Source of the DNA: Wenjunlia vitaminophila DSM 41686
GTDB lineage: Bacteria > Actinomycetota > Actinomycetes > Streptomycetales > Streptomycetaceae
Length of the DNA: 64,000 bases
Assembly: GCF_000380165.1 (NCBI RefSeq)
Contig: NZ_KB904669.1
Location: forward strand, 185-64,184
Direction of reading: 5' to 3'
A model generated the notes under the pieces. That model did not search any database and was not told where the DNA came from. It saw only the letters and a list, made by a program, of their open reading frames with translations. A program made the translations under genes and the position numbers. Positions within the stretch are counted from its first letter, which is position 1, and each line of letters opens with the position of its first letter. This document shows positions 1-9,612 of the stretch, piece after piece.

Positions 1-1866
1 CAACGCTTCATCGCCGACCCCCACGGCGACACCCCCGGCAGCCGCCTCTACCGCACCGGCGACCGAGCCCGCTGGCGCCCCGACGGAACCCTCGAATACC
101 TCGGACGCACCGACAACCAGATCAAACTCCGCGGCTTCCGCATCGAACCCGGCGAGATCGAAGCCACCCTCACCCACCACCCCACCGTCAAGGAAGCCGC
201 CGTCACCGTGGCCGCCGACGACGGCACCGCCCGGCTGATCGCCCTCGTCGCCCTCGACTCCCCTGGCCCGCACAACGGTTCGGGCGACGACGACCAGGGC
301 GCCCAGGTCAAGGACTGGAACGCCGTCTTCGAGACGACCCACATCGACGCCGTCGACGGCGAACTCACCTTCAACACCAAGGGCTGGAACGACAGCCTCA
401 CCGGTGCGCCCATCCCCGCCGAGCACATGCGGGAGTGGGTCGGCAGCACCGTCGTCCGGCTCCTGGCCGAGCCGGCCAAGCGCGTCCTGGAGATCGGCTG
501 CGGCACCGGACTGCTCATGTGGCGGCTGCTCCCGCACGTCGCCGAGTACACCGGCACCGACTTCTCGCTGCCCGCCGTGGAATGGCTCCGGGAAGGGCTA
601 CGCCGCCGCCCCGCGCGCCATGCGCGGCTGCACCACCGTGAGGCGACCGACTTCACCGGCGTCGACGCCGCGTCCACCGACCTCGTCGTCATCAACTCGG
701 TCGTCCAGTACTTCCCCGACCGCGACTACCTCAACGCGGTCCTGGACCGCGCCGTCAACGCCACAGCCGACCAGGGGCGCGTCTTCGTCGGAGACGTACG
801 TAACCTCGCCCTCGCCCCGCAGTTCTACGCCCGCCAGGCCCTCGCGCACGCCGATCCCGGGGCCCCGGCGCAGGACGTGGCCCACGCTGCGGGTGAACTC
901 GCTGCCCTTGACAGCGAGTTGCTGGTCTCCCCCGAGTACTTCACCACGTTCGCGGCCCGCTCTCCCCGCGTCACCGGAGTCGAGATCCTGCCCCGCCGGG
1001 GACGGCACCGCAACGAGATGAGCCTGTACCGCTACGACGTGGTGCTGCACGTGGGTGGCCGTCCGGCCACCCCGGAAGCGAAGGTCGTCACCTGGGGCGA
1101 ACAGGTCCACGACCTGGCGTCACTGTCCGCCTTCCTGGACCGCGAGGGCCCGGACGCCCTGCTCGTGCGCGGCGTCGCCAACGACCGCCTGACCCACGAC
1201 AACGAGCTGCTCGACAGGCCCGTACGCACGACGCCCGTCGACCCCGAGGACCTGTGGACGCTGGAGGACTCCACCCCCTACCGGGTGAGCGTCAGCTGGG
1301 CCGCCGCAGATCCGCAGGGCGCGATGGACGTCCTGCTGGTCCGGCGGGGCGCCCGCGGCGGCCGCACGCTGCTCGTCCCCCACCCCACGCCCGAGCCGTC
1401 GGCCCGGCTGACGAACGCCCCAACCCGGCATCGGCGCACGACCGAGGAGGACCCAGCCGCCGACGGGCTGCGTTCCTGGCTCGCCGAACGGCTGCCCGAC
1501 CACCTGCTGCCCGCGCGGATCGTCGAGGTGGACGCGCTGCCCCGCACCGACACCGGCAAGCTCGACCGGGGAGCACTCGGCGGGCTCGTCACCGCGGGCC
1601 GCGCCGCCCGGCAGAGCGACAGCGCCGCCACCGCGCCCCGCACCAGCCTCGAACAGACCCTCGCCGACGCGTGGGCGCAGGTGCTCGGCCTCCCCGAGGT
1701 CGGCGTGCACGACAACTTCTTCACCCTGGGCGGGGACTCCCTCCTCGCCATCAGGGCCGTCGCCCGGTGCCGTCGGGCCGGCGTCCAGCTGACCGTCCGG
1801 CAGTTGCTGAGCGAGCAGACCGTCGCCGCGCTGGCGACAGCTCTCGATGAGGAGAACCATGACTGA
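1..1866 (+). CDS. NRPS C-terminal part: A domain with inserted N-methyltransferase, then carrier domain (5' partial)
   Basis: The frame is open from the first base, so the gene starts upstream of the window. It opens in the adenylation core motif A7 (YRTGDRARW), then A8 ([20 protein letters not shown]). From about nt 310 to 1080 a methyltransferase is inserted, with the SAM motif [11 protein letters not shown] and the [12 protein letters not shown] block typical of NRPS N-MT domains. The A10 motif ([11 protein letters not shown]) follows, then a thiolation domain with LGGDSLLA, whose phosphopantetheine serine codon is at 1738-1740. Nothing follows the carrier domain: there is no condensation, epimerisation or thioesterase domain. 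The residue activated here should be N-methylated while enzyme-bound. The specificity residues lie upstream of the window, so the amino acid cannot be predicted. The gene overlaps the next by 8 bases. Confidence 0.95.
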   Translation, partial: QRFIADPHGDTPGSRLYRTGDRARWRPDGTLEYLGRTDNQIKLRGFRIEPGEIEATLTHHPTVKEAAVTVAADDGTARLIALVALDSPGPHNGSGDDDQGAQVKDWNAVFETTHIDAVDGELTFNTKGWNDSLTGAPIPAEHMREWVGSTVVRLLAEPAKRVLEIGCGTGLLMWRLLPHVAEYTGTDFSLPAVEWLREGLRRRPARHARLHHREATDFTGVDAASTDLVVINSVVQYFPDRDYLNAVLDRAVNATADQGRVFVGDVRNLALAPQFYARQALAHADPGAPAQDVAHAAGELAALDSELLVSPEYFTTFAARSPRVTGVEILPRRGRHRNEMSLYRYDVVLHVGGRPATPEAKVVTWGEQVHDLASLSAFLDREGPDALLVRGVANDRLTHDNELLDRPVRTTPVDPEDLWTLEDSTPYRVSVSWAAADPQGAMDVLLVRRGARGGRTLLVPHPTPEPSARLTNAPTRHRRTTEEDPAADGLRSWLAERLPDHLLPARIVEVDALPRTDTGKLDRGALGGLVTAGRAARQSDSAATAPRTSLEQTLADAWAQVLGLPEVGVHDNFFTLGGDSLLAIRAVARCRRAGVQLTVRQLLSEQTVAALATALDEENHD

Positions 1867-2872
1867 CCTCCAACTGCGCACCGTCGCGCTCACCCACGAG
1901 GAGAGCACCGAGGTCGATGACCTGTTACGCACCCTGGCCGACGTACCGGTCGACTCCACCGTGGCGCTGCTGCACCGCACCCGCCTCGCCGCACAGGAAC
2001 TGCCACTGCGCATCCGCACCGAGCTGACCGGGATGCGGCTCTACGACAGCCCGCGTGCCCTCGTCGTCACAGGCTTCGGCATCGACGACGACCGGATCGG
2101 ACCGACTCCCGTGGCCCGCCCCGCCCCGACCCCCGAGCGGACCCGGAACCAGGAACTGCTGCTCCTGCTGCACGCGGCCCTGCTCGGTGAGGCCTTCGGC
2201 TGGGCCACCCAGCAGAACGGTCGGCTCGTCCACGACGTGCTGCCCGTCCCCGGCGAGGAGACCGAGCAGATGGGCTCCAGCAGCAAGGCCGAGCTCCTGT
2301 GGCACACCGAGGACGCGTTCCACCCGCTGCGCTGCGACTACGTCGGCCTGCTGTGCCTGCGCAACCACCAGCGGGCCGTGACCACCCTGGGCTGGCCCGA
2401 CCTGTCCCGGCTCACCCCCGAGGACCGGGCCACGCTCCTGGAGCCGCGCTACCTGATCCGTCCTGACACCTCGCACACGCCCGAGCAGAACGCGTCAGAC
2501 ACGCGATCCGCCGAACGGTTCGCGGTGATCGCCGAGATGGACGACACCCCGGAGCACGTCGCCGTCCTGTTCGGCGACCCCGAAGACCCGTACCTGCGGA
2601 TCGACCCGGCCTACATGAGCCCGGCTCCCGGGGACGCGGCCGCCCGGCGGGCGTACGACACCATCACCACGCTCATCGAGGACGCGCTGCAGTACGTCGC
2701 CCTGGACGCGGGCTCGCTGCTGCTCGTCGACAACTACCAGGCCGTACACGGTCGCAAGCCGTTCGCCGCCGCCTACGACGGCCGCGACCGCTGGCTCAAG
2801 CGGGTCAACATCACCCGGGATCTGCGCCGCTCCCGGTCCGCGCGGCAGTCGGCCACCTCGCTGCTGGTGTGA
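1859..2872 (+). CDS. Fe(II)/2-oxoglutarate amino acid beta-hydroxylase, VioC/AsnO type
   Basis: A 337-residue clavaminate-synthase-like oxygenase. It resembles VioC (Arg 3-hydroxylase) and AsnO (Asn 3-hydroxylase) through blocks such as [35 protein letters not shown] and the C-terminal [16 protein letters not shown]. The metal facial triad is visible as H149-x-E151 and H297 (AVHGRKPF). The family hydroxylates a free amino acid at C-beta before it is loaded on an NRPS. The A-T protein downstream has an Asn-like code, so L-Asn is the likely substrate; Arg or another polar amino acid cannot be excluded. I chose the ATG at 1859, not 1847, because GAGGAG at 1849-1854 is correctly spaced for it. 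It overlaps the NRPS stop, which suggests coupled translation. Confidence 0.9.
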   Translation: MTDLQLRTVALTHEESTEVDDLLRTLADVPVDSTVALLHRTRLAAQELPLRIRTELTGMRLYDSPRALVVTGFGIDDDRIGPTPVARPAPTPERTRNQELLLLLHAALLGEAFGWATQQNGRLVHDVLPVPGEETEQMGSSSKAELLWHTEDAFHPLRCDYVGLLCLRNHQRAVTTLGWPDLSRLTPEDRATLLEPRYLIRPDTSHTPEQNASDTRSAERFAVIAEMDDTPEHVAVLFGDPEDPYLRIDPAYMSPAPGDAAARRAYDTITTLIEDALQYVALDAGSLLLVDNYQAVHGRKPFAAAYDGRDRWLKRVNITRDLRRSRSARQSATSLLV

Positions 2873-2884
2873 GGGACTACCGAC

Positions 2885-3631
2885 ATGGACTTTCCGCTCA
2901 CCCGCATCAACCCCTGGTACAGCGGCGGCTGTGACGGCCCGCCCCGGGTGCGGCTGTGCGCGCTGCCGTACGCGGGCGGCACCGCGGCCGTCTTCAAGGA
3001 CTGGCCCGCCGCGCTGCCCTCCGGAACGGAGCTGCTCACTGCGCATCTGCCGGGCCGCGGCGACCGGTTCGCCGAACCGTCCCTGGCCACCCTGGAGGAG
3101 ACCGCCGAACAGCTGTGCGCGGCGCTGCCGCCCAGCGACCTGCCCACGGCCGTCCTCGGCCACAGTATGGGCGCCCTGCTGGGGTACGAACTGGCGGCGC
3201 GGCTCGCGGCGCTGGGCCGCGCCCCGAGCCTGCTCATCGCCGCGGCCTGCCGTCCCCCGCACGTCCCGCCGGACGACTCCGGTCCCGCGACCGAGCGCGA
3301 GCTGGCCGCCACCCTGCGGGAGGAACGGCCGTGGGACGACGCCCTGCTGGACGAGGAACTCATGGAAGCGGTGCTGCCCGTCCTGGTCGCCGACATCGTC
3401 GCCGGTGACCGCTACCATCGCCCTCGGCCCCCCGCGCTCGACCTGCCGCTGAAGGTCTACATCGGCGCCGACGACGACGGGACCGACTGGCGAACCGCCC
3501 TGGACTGGCGCGCGTGCACCGCGCGGGACTGCGAGGTCGTGGTCCTGCCAGGCGGCCACTACTTCGTGGAGACCGACCGCGCGGCCGTGCTCGCCCGCGT
3601 CGCCGCGGACCTCGCCGAGGTGGTGGCGTGA
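2885..3631 (+). CDS. Type II (editing) thioesterase of the NRPS cluster
   Basis: A 248-residue alpha/beta hydrolase of the RifR/GrsT family. It shows the opening CALPYAGGTAAVFKDWP, the nucleophile elbow GHSMG (Ser94) and the late GGHYF histidine motif. Enzymes of this family hydrolyse misprimed or stalled acyl groups from carrier domains. It starts 12 bases after the hydroxylase and its stop overlaps the GTG start of the transporter (GTGA), so it belongs to the same operon. Length and motifs are normal for the family. Confidence 0.92.
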   Translation: MDFPLTRINPWYSGGCDGPPRVRLCALPYAGGTAAVFKDWPAALPSGTELLTAHLPGRGDRFAEPSLATLEETAEQLCAALPPSDLPTAVLGHSMGALLGYELAARLAALGRAPSLLIAAACRPPHVPPDDSGPATERELAATLREERPWDDALLDEELMEAVLPVLVADIVAGDRYHRPRPPALDLPLKVYIGADDDGTDWRTALDWRACTARDCEVVVLPGGHYFVETDRAAVLARVAADLAEVVA

Positions 3632-4917
3632 ACACACACGTCGACGCCAGACCCAGCTACCTCGCGGTGCTGGCCGTGCGCGAGGCCCGCTCGCCGTTCC
3701 TCGGTAGCTGCCTGGCACGCATGTCCTTCGCCGTGCTGCCGCTGTCGCTGCTGCTGTCGGTCCGCGACGCGACGGGGTCCTTCGCCGTCGCCGGACTCAC
3801 CTCCGGCGCGTTGTCGGCCACGCTCACCCTGTTCGCGCCCGCCCGGGCCCGGCTGATCGACCGCAAGGGCTCACGGACCGGACTGATCTGGCTGACCGTC
3901 CCCTACCTGCTGGGGCTCGCCGCCCTGATCACCCTGGCCGAAGCGGGGGCGCCCACGGAGGCGCTGCTCGGCGCCGCCGCGGTCGCAGGTGTGTTCGCGC
4001 CGCCGCTCGGGCCGACGATGCGCGTCCTGTGGGCGAAGATCCTGCACACCCGCCAGCCCCTGCTGCACACCGCCTACGCCCTCGACTCGGTCTCCGAGGA
4101 AGTGGTGTTCACCGTGGGCCCGTTGCTGGCGGGCGGTCTGATCGCGCTCGCCGCGCCGCTCGCGTCGATGATCACGGTCATGGTGCTCATCGCGGCCGGC
4201 ACCGTGTGCTTCGTGCTGTCCGCCGCGACCGCCGCTACCTCCGCCTCGGACGAACCCGCCGAGGACCAGCCACGCGGCCGGCCCATGGCCCTGCCCGGGA
4301 TGCGCACGATCGTGCTGTCCTTCGGCGGTGTCGGCCTGGTCGTCGGGGTGTTGCAGGTCGTGCTGCCCTTCATCGCCGACCACGCGGGCTCACCCAGCGC
4401 GGGCGGCGTCCTGCTGGCCCTGCTGTCGGCGGGCAGCGCGGTGGGCGGCCTCACCTACGGGCGGATCGGCTGGCGCTCGACACCGGTGCAGCGGTTCTCG
4501 GTGCTCGTCACCGGGTTCACCCTGACGGTGCTGCCGCTGTGCCTGACCCAGAGCCCCGTGCCTGCCGGGGCGTTCGCCTTCCTCGTAGGACTGTGTCTCG
4601 CCCCGCTGTTCACCACGGCCTACCTGCTGGTCAACGATCTGGTGACGGCGTCGAGAACCGCCCCGACCGAGGCCAACACCTGGGTGTCCACCGCCAACAA
4701 CGGAGGGTTCGCCGCGGGCAGCGCCGCCGCCGGTGTGCTGCTCGACTCCCGGGGCCCCGCCCTCACGGTCGCCCTCGCGTTCGCCGTGGCCGCCGCGATC
4801 GCCGTCATGACCGTCCTGCGGCGCCGGACCCTGGAACTCGAAACTTCGAACAGCGTGCCGACCGCCGCCGAACCCTTCGACCGCACCGCACCCGTCAAAG
4901 CCGAACCCGAGGAGTGA
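3628..4917 (+). CDS. MFS transporter, probable exporter of the cluster product
   Basis: A 429-residue, very hydrophobic protein with about 12 predicted membrane segments and a charged loop in the middle (around residues 205-225). It looks like a major facilitator of the drug-exporter kind. The GTG start at 3628 overlaps the thioesterase stop. Its place inside a peptide-biosynthesis operon suggests export of, or self-protection from, the product. The substrate cannot be read from the sequence. Confidence 0.85.
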   Translation: MNTHVDARPSYLAVLAVREARSPFLGSCLARMSFAVLPLSLLLSVRDATGSFAVAGLTSGALSATLTLFAPARARLIDRKGSRTGLIWLTVPYLLGLAALITLAEAGAPTEALLGAAAVAGVFAPPLGPTMRVLWAKILHTRQPLLHTAYALDSVSEEVVFTVGPLLAGGLIALAAPLASMITVMVLIAAGTVCFVLSAATAATSASDEPAEDQPRGRPMALPGMRTIVLSFGGVGLVVGVLQVVLPFIADHAGSPSAGGVLLALLSAGSAVGGLTYGRIGWRSTPVQRFSVLVTGFTLTVLPLCLTQSPVPAGAFAFLVGLCLAPLFTTAYLLVNDLVTASRTAPTEANTWVSTANNGGFAAGSAAAGVLLDSRGPALTVALAFAVAAAIAVMTVLRRRTLELETSNSVPTAAEPFDRTAPVKAEPEE

Positions 4918-4924
4918 ACCGATC

Positions 4925-5743
4925 GTGCCCGAGAACGCGGCGAACTGGTCGCGCATCCGCGCAGGGGACGTACCCGGCGTCGTACTCGCCGTCGACTTCT
5001 ACGGAACGGGCCGCCAGGAGGCCACCTTCCGCCACTTGTGCGACCTCCTACCCGATCCGGTCGAGGTCTGGCACGCGGTCCCGCCCACCCCGGACGGCGA
5101 CTGGTCCGCCGCGACCGGTGCCGGCCATCTGCACTGGTGGACCAAGGGACTCGGTACGGTCCTCGCGGGACGGCCGGTGCGTGCCCTCATCGGCTACTGC
5201 GCGGGCAGCGTCTTCGCCTCGGCCCTCGCCGACGTCCTTGGCGAACGGGAGGGCACCCGGCCGCAGGTCGTGTTGTTCAACCCGGGCGTCCCCCACGTCG
5301 CTACGCTCACCCGCGACTTCCGCGGCCTGATCGAAGGCATGGACGTCCTCACGGACGAGGAACGCGCCGGTCTGCTCGCCGAGATGACCGCGATCCAGGA
5401 GGCACACGCCCCCGACGCGCTGGTCCCGGTCGCCGAGCAGTACGCCTCCCTGTACCGCAAGGGCTGCGACCTGCTGTGCGAACGGCTCGGCGTGGACGCC
5501 CTGCTCGGCGCCGAACTCGTCACCCTTCTCCACTCCTACCTGGCCTATCTGACGGCGGCTCTCGACGTGCCGCCCACCCCGCAGTGGCGCACCGCCGCCT
5601 CGCTCACCTCCCGGGAGCACCGGGGTGCCGACTTCACCGACACCGAGCACGGCTTCGACGTCGCCCGCGCCGATCTGCTGAACTCCCCGCAGGTCGCCGC
5701 CGCGCTGGCCGCCCTCCTTCGCGAACACGAGGCGAGCCGATGA
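4925..5743 (+). CDS. Alpha/beta hydrolase with Cys nucleophile elbow, possible chain-releasing enzyme
   Basis: A 272-residue protein with a thioesterase-like fold signature. The nucleophile elbow reads IGYCAGS, with Cys92 where most thioesterases have Ser. It begins with GTG at 4925 behind GAGGAG (4909-4914), and its stop overlaps the next start. Cys-type thioesterase domains are known in some NRPS systems, where they release chains as reactive esters or lactones, and dienelactone hydrolase also uses a GYC elbow. I cannot place this protein in a named family. As the NRPS visible here ends at a carrier domain, this protein is the best local candidate for release or transfer of the chain, which is inference. 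Confidence 0.72.
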   Translation: MPENAANWSRIRAGDVPGVVLAVDFYGTGRQEATFRHLCDLLPDPVEVWHAVPPTPDGDWSAATGAGHLHWWTKGLGTVLAGRPVRALIGYCAGSVFASALADVLGEREGTRPQVVLFNPGVPHVATLTRDFRGLIEGMDVLTDEERAGLLAEMTAIQEAHAPDALVPVAEQYASLYRKGCDLLCERLGVDALLGAELVTLLHSYLAYLTAALDVPPTPQWRTAASLTSREHRGADFTDTEHGFDVARADLLNSPQVAAALAALLREHEASR

Positions 5744-7479
5744 TGCCCCTTGCCCTGCGGGACACCTTCCTCGACCAGGCGAGGCGGACCCCCGACGCCG
5801 ACGCCGTCGTACACGGCGACCGGGTGTGGACGTACCGCGAACTGGAGGTGCGCGCCGGGCGTATCGCCCGGACACTGGCCGCACGTGGCGCGGGCCCAGG
5901 CACGCTGGTGGCCGTGCGACTGGCGCCCGGCCCCGAACTGGTCGCCGCGCTCCTCGCGGTCGTGCTGACGGGGGCGGGCTATGTGCCGCTCGCCGACGAC
6001 GACCCGCAGGACCGAAGCCGACACATCCTCGATGACTGCGCTGCCACGCTGCTGCTGGCCGAGCGTCCCTCGGACGAGGGGCGCACCCTCACCTTGGACG
6101 AGGCATCGGCGCCCGCCCGCCCGTTCGACGCAGCCCCGGTGCGGGCCGGTGATCCGGCCTACGTGATCTACACCTCCGGTTCCAGCGGCCGGCCCAAAGG
6201 CGTGCTGGTCGAGCACGGCGCGCTCGGCGCCTACCTGGCGGAGGCCCGCGCCCGCTACGACGGGCTGGCCGGGCGGACGGTGCTGCACTCCTCGGTGTCG
6301 TTCGACATGGCGGTGACCAGCCTGTGGGGCCCGCTCGTGAGCGGCGGCGCGATCCACGTCCTCGACCTGAAAGCGATCGCCTCCGGTGAACAACCGCCGC
6401 CCGCGGCCACGGCTCGCCCCACCTTCCTCAAGGTCACTCCCTCGCACCTGCCCCTGCTGAGCCTGCTCCCGGACCCCTGCCTGCCCACGGGGCAGCTCGT
6501 GATCGGCGGTGAGGCGCTGACCGGCTCCGCGCTCGGGCACTGGCGTACCGCGCACCCCGACGTCACGGTCGTCAACGAGTACGGGCCCACCGAGGCGACC
6601 GTCGGCTGCTGCGCGTACGTCGTCCGCCCCGGTGACGCCGTGGACCCGGGTGCCGTGCCCATCGGGCGGGCGTTCACGGGCACGCGCCTGTACGTGCTCG
6701 ACGTGGAGGGCAAGCCGGTCACCGCGGGCACGGTGGGCGAACTCCACGTAGCGGGCGTGCAGTTGGCGCGCGGCTACCTCGGGCGCGCGGAACTGACCGA
6801 GGAACGCTTCGTCCCGGACACGTTCGCCGCCGACGGCTCCCGGATGTACCGCACGGGCGACCTGGTGCGAGAACGCCAGGACGGCGACCTCGAGTACCTC
6901 GGGCGCGCGGACGAGCAGCTGAAGGTCTCCGGGTACCGGATCGAACCCGGTGAGATCGAGGCCGTGCTCCGCGGCCATGCGAGCGTGCGGGACTGCGCGG
7001 TCCTGGCCGTCGGCGCGGCGGATGCCCGTCGGCTCGTCGCCTACGTGACCCCGGGCCCCGGCGCCGCGCCCGAGCCCGCCGCCCTGGCGCGGCACGCGGC
7101 CGGGGCGCTGCCTCCGTACATGGTTCCAGTGGTGTTCGTCGCGATACCCGAACTGCCGCTCACCCCCAATGGAAAGCTCGATCGGGCCGCGCTGCCCGAA
7201 CCCCCTGCTCAGAGCGACGAGTCGGGCGAGCGCGGCCGGGCCGAGACCCTGCTGTGCGAGCTGGTGGCGCAGGCCCTGGGTGTCCCGGAGATCGGTGCCG
7301 ACGCCGACTTCCTGGTGGCCGGCGGCAGCAGCATCACCGCACTGAAGCTGGTCGCCGGTGCCCGCAGGGCCGGCATCCGCCTCGAACTCACCACCGTCCT
7401 GCGCGAACGCACGGTGCGCCGCATCCTCGCGGCCCAGCCGGACGTCGCCCCGTTCATCGCCGAAGGAGAGCCCAAGTGA
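5740..7479 (+). CDS. Free-standing NRPS adenylation-thiolation didomain, Asn-like specificity code
   Basis: A 579-residue A-T protein. Core motifs are present in order: A3 YTSGSSGRPKG, A4 around SFDMAVTSLWGPL, A5 NEYGPTEATVGC, A7 YRTGDLVRE, A8 [20 protein letters not shown] and A10 LTPNGKLDRAALP. Aligning by eye to GrsA gives the code DMTKVGEVGK, close to the known Asn code DLTKLGEVGK. The carrier motif reads FLVAGGSSITAL, with Ser531 as the likely phosphopantetheine site, where the usual form has LGGxS. There is no condensation domain, so the loaded residue must be passed in trans. The start overlaps the previous stop (ATGATG; the first ATG fits GAGG at 5729-5732). It sits between a hydrolase and a carrier-type hydroxylase. 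Confidence 0.93.
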   Translation: MMPLALRDTFLDQARRTPDADAVVHGDRVWTYRELEVRAGRIARTLAARGAGPGTLVAVRLAPGPELVAALLAVVLTGAGYVPLADDDPQDRSRHILDDCAATLLLAERPSDEGRTLTLDEASAPARPFDAAPVRAGDPAYVIYTSGSSGRPKGVLVEHGALGAYLAEARARYDGLAGRTVLHSSVSFDMAVTSLWGPLVSGGAIHVLDLKAIASGEQPPPAATARPTFLKVTPSHLPLLSLLPDPCLPTGQLVIGGEALTGSALGHWRTAHPDVTVVNEYGPTEATVGCCAYVVRPGDAVDPGAVPIGRAFTGTRLYVLDVEGKPVTAGTVGELHVAGVQLARGYLGRAELTEERFVPDTFAADGSRMYRTGDLVRERQDGDLEYLGRADEQLKVSGYRIEPGEIEAVLRGHASVRDCAVLAVGAADARRLVAYVTPGPGAAPEPAALARHAAGALPPYMVPVVFVAIPELPLTPNGKLDRAALPEPPAQSDESGERGRAETLLCELVAQALGVPEIGADADFLVAGGSSITALKLVAGARRAGIRLELTTVLRERTVRRILAAQPDVAPFIAEGEPK

Positions 7480-8450
7480 CCGGGTCCTTAACGCTCACCC
7501 CCCTCGGCGGGATCACCCCCCTGCCCCGCGGCGAGGGGCTCACCTCCGGCGCCGAGTACGACCTGGGGGCGCTCGGCGACGCGGGCACCGACTGGGTGCG
7601 GTCCCACAGCCCGCGCCTGCGCGAGCGCCTCGCCACCGACGGGCTGATCCTGCTGCACGGTTTGTCCGCCGACGGCGATGGCGTCGGCGGCTTCCACGAC
7701 GTCGTCCGGTCCGTCGGCGGCGATCTGCTGCGCTACACCGAGCGGTCCACCCCGCGCAGCGTGGTCACCGGGAACATCTACACCTCGACCGAGTATCCCG
7801 CCGACCAGCCCATCCCGATGCACAACGAGAACTCGTACGCGCTCAGTTGGCCGTCCGCGGTGTACTTCTTCTGCCACACCGCGCCGGGCACCGGCGGGGC
7901 CACGCCCGTCGCCGACAGCCGCGCCGTCCTCGACCTGATCCCGGCCGAGGTCAGGGAGCGGTTCGCCAAGGGAGTCATCTACACCCGTACGTTCCGCGCC
8001 GACATGGGGCTGAGCTGGCAAGAGGCGTTCCAGACCGAGGACCGTGCCGACGTCGAACGCCACTGCCGCACGCACGGCCAGGAGTTCTCATGGGACGGTG
8101 AAGTCCTGCGCACCCGCCACCACCGCCCGGCCACTGCCGTCGACCCGGGCACGGGGGCCGAGGTGTGGTTCAACCAGGCGCACCTGTTCCACATCTCCAG
8201 CCTGGAGCCGGACCTGCGCGAAGTGCTCCTGGAGACGTACGGCGAGGACGGCCTGCCCCGCAACGCCCTGCTCGGCGACGGCAGTCCCATCCCGGACGCC
8301 GACCTGGCGGCGATCCGCGCCGCCTACGACCGTGCCTCGCTCGCACTGCCCTGGCGGCAGGGCGACATCATGCTGGTCAGCAATATGCGGATGGCGCACG
8401 GCCGCGAGCCCTACACCGGCGAGCGCCGCATCCTCGTGGCGATGACCTGA
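7476..8450 (+). CDS. TauD/SyrP-like Fe(II)/2-oxoglutarate hydroxylase acting in NRPS biosynthesis
   Basis: A 324-residue TauD/TfdA-family oxygenase. It carries the motif MHNENSYALSWP (H116-x-E118) and a distal AHGREPYTGERRILVAM with H308 and the 2-oxoglutarate-binding Arg. This form matches SyrP-type enzymes, which hydroxylate Asp at C-beta while it is held on a carrier domain. It directly follows the A-T protein, sharing bases with its stop (GTG at 7476, AAGGAGAG just upstream), so the loaded Asn-type residue is the natural substrate guess. The cluster therefore has two different hydroxylases. Whether both act on the same residue is unknown. Confidence 0.88.
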   Translation: MTGSLTLTPLGGITPLPRGEGLTSGAEYDLGALGDAGTDWVRSHSPRLRERLATDGLILLHGLSADGDGVGGFHDVVRSVGGDLLRYTERSTPRSVVTGNIYTSTEYPADQPIPMHNENSYALSWPSAVYFFCHTAPGTGGATPVADSRAVLDLIPAEVRERFAKGVIYTRTFRADMGLSWQEAFQTEDRADVERHCRTHGQEFSWDGEVLRTRHHRPATAVDPGTGAEVWFNQAHLFHISSLEPDLREVLLETYGEDGLPRNALLGDGSPIPDADLAAIRAAYDRASLALPWRQGDIMLVSNMRMAHGREPYTGERRILVAMT

Positions 8451-8473
8451 CCCGACCATCCCCGGAGGACCCT

Positions 8474-8701
8474 ATGAGCAACCCCTTCGACGACGAGGAC
8501 GGCACCTTCCTCGTGCTGCGCAACGACGAGAACCAGTGCTCGCTGTGGCCGGACGGCTTCGCTCTGCCCGCCGGGTGGAGCATCGTGCACGGTCCGGACA
8601 CTCGCGCCTCCTGCCTGGACCACGTCGAGCAGACCTGGACGGACCTGCGCCCTCGAAGCCTGACAGTGGCCCTGGACGGGGCCGGCCAGGACGCCGTCTG
8701 A
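8474..8701 (+). CDS. MbtH-like protein, adenylation-domain partner
   Basis: A 75-residue protein with the MbtH pattern: NPFDDEDGTFLVLRNDENQCSLWP, PAGW, and a C-terminal block HVEQTWTDLRPRSL. MbtH-like proteins bind adenylation domains and are needed for the folding or activity of many of them. The start has GGAGG at 8464-8468. It is the last intact gene of the cluster, 23 bases after the hydroxylase. The next recognisable sequence, from about 8735, is a decayed integrase. Confidence 0.96.
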   Translation: MSNPFDDEDGTFLVLRNDENQCSLWPDGFALPAGWSIVHGPDTRASCLDHVEQTWTDLRPRSLTVALDGAGQDAV

Positions 8702-8734
8702 GCGCTGACACGGCCTTCGACGACGCCCGGGCTC

Positions 8735-9453
8735 CAGTCGGTGGTGAAGACGAGATCGACTTCCGCTACGTCCCCGGGCCGGCCAGGCCAAGCAACTCAT
8801 CGCAGCGGTGCGGGACCAAGGACAGCGGGGGCAGCACCTGCACGCGTTCTTCGGCTGCCCGTACTACGCCGCGATGCGACCGGCCGAGGTCACCGCCCTG
8901 TCCCGCACCGCCTACACGCTGCCGAGACGGGATGGGGTGAACTGCTGCTTGCCGACACCGCACCACGTGTCGGCTCGGCATGGACGGACACCGGCGCGTC
9001 GTTCGACACCCGGGGACTCAAGCGCCGGGCCAGGAAGACCACCCGCCCGGTCCCGATCCCGCCCGTCCTGGTCGCCATGCTCCGCGAGCACCTGACGACC
9101 TACGGGACCGCCGAGGACGGGCGCCTCTTCCGGGCCCACCGCGGCGGCCACGTGCTGTCCAGGGAGTACGGCGAGATCTGGAAAGCGGCCCGCCTGGCTG
9201 TCCTCGGCCCCAGGAGGCGGCGACACCCCTCGCCTCGGTGCCCTACTCCCTGCGGCACGCCGGTGTCTCCCTCTGGCTGAGCTCAGGCGTCGCCCCGGCC
9301 GAGGTGGCGCGTCGGGCCGGGCACAGCATCGCCGTGCTGTTCCGGTTCTACGCCAAGGTCATCCACGGCAGCCAACAGCAGACCAACGAACGCATCGAGC
9401 AGGCCCTCAGCGCCGCCGAAACAGACCCTGAGGAAGGGGTGAGCGAGCAGTGA
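8735..9453 (+). pseudogene. Tyrosine recombinase (phage-type integrase), frameshifted and 5'-truncated
   Basis: The C-terminal catalytic domain of an actinobacterial tyrosine recombinase can be read only by changing frame twice. First comes the frame with AFFGCPYYAAMRPAEVTAL (catalytic Arg), to about 8935. Then comes a frame with KRRARKTTRPVPIPPVLVAML and HRGGHVLSREYGEIWKA, to about 9215. The last frame has YSLRHAGVSLWL (catalytic His/Arg box), VARRAGHS and the nucleophile region RFYAKVI, to the stop at 9453. The N-terminal DNA-binding half is missing. The gene ends about 100 bases before a partial tRNA-Ser copy, the usual position of int in actinobacterial integrative elements. As it stands it cannot make an active enzyme. 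Confidence 0.85.
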
Positions 9454-9492
9454 TCCTGGTCCGCGCCTGGTCCGTAAACGCTGGTCAACCCC

Positions 9493-9609
9493 GGGATACC
9501 GGCGAGTCAGCCTGAGACAGCCCTTGTGAGCTGTGGTTTTGTTGACCTGGGCGGAGGGTGTGGGATTTGAACCCACGGTGACATCGCTGCCACGACGGTT
9601 TTCAAGACC
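9493..9609 (-). repeat. Truncated tRNA-Ser(UGA) copy with flank: attachment-site remnant
   Basis: Bases 9552-9609 match the 3' 58 bases of the complete tRNA-Ser at 13755-13841, ending inside the anticodon stem. The identity continues into the tRNA's downstream flank: 9524-9609 equals 13727-13812 (86 bp) and 9493-9523 equals 13659-13689 (31 bp). A 37-base stretch holding the terminator hairpin (13690-13726) is missing from this copy. No 5' half of the tRNA follows here. This is the expected form of an att site left by site-specific integration into the 3' half of a tRNA gene. Confidence 0.88.
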
Positions 9610-9612
9610 AGG

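Noticed and set aside
57..695. Minus-strand open frames over the NRPS and other biosynthetic genes
   Set aside because: Antisense shadows caused by GC-rich third positions; the forward frames have clear NRPS motifs.
9533..9612. A second complete tRNA-Ser gene
   Set aside because: Only the 3' 58 bases match; the 5' half is replaced by unrelated sequence, so no functional tRNA can be made.
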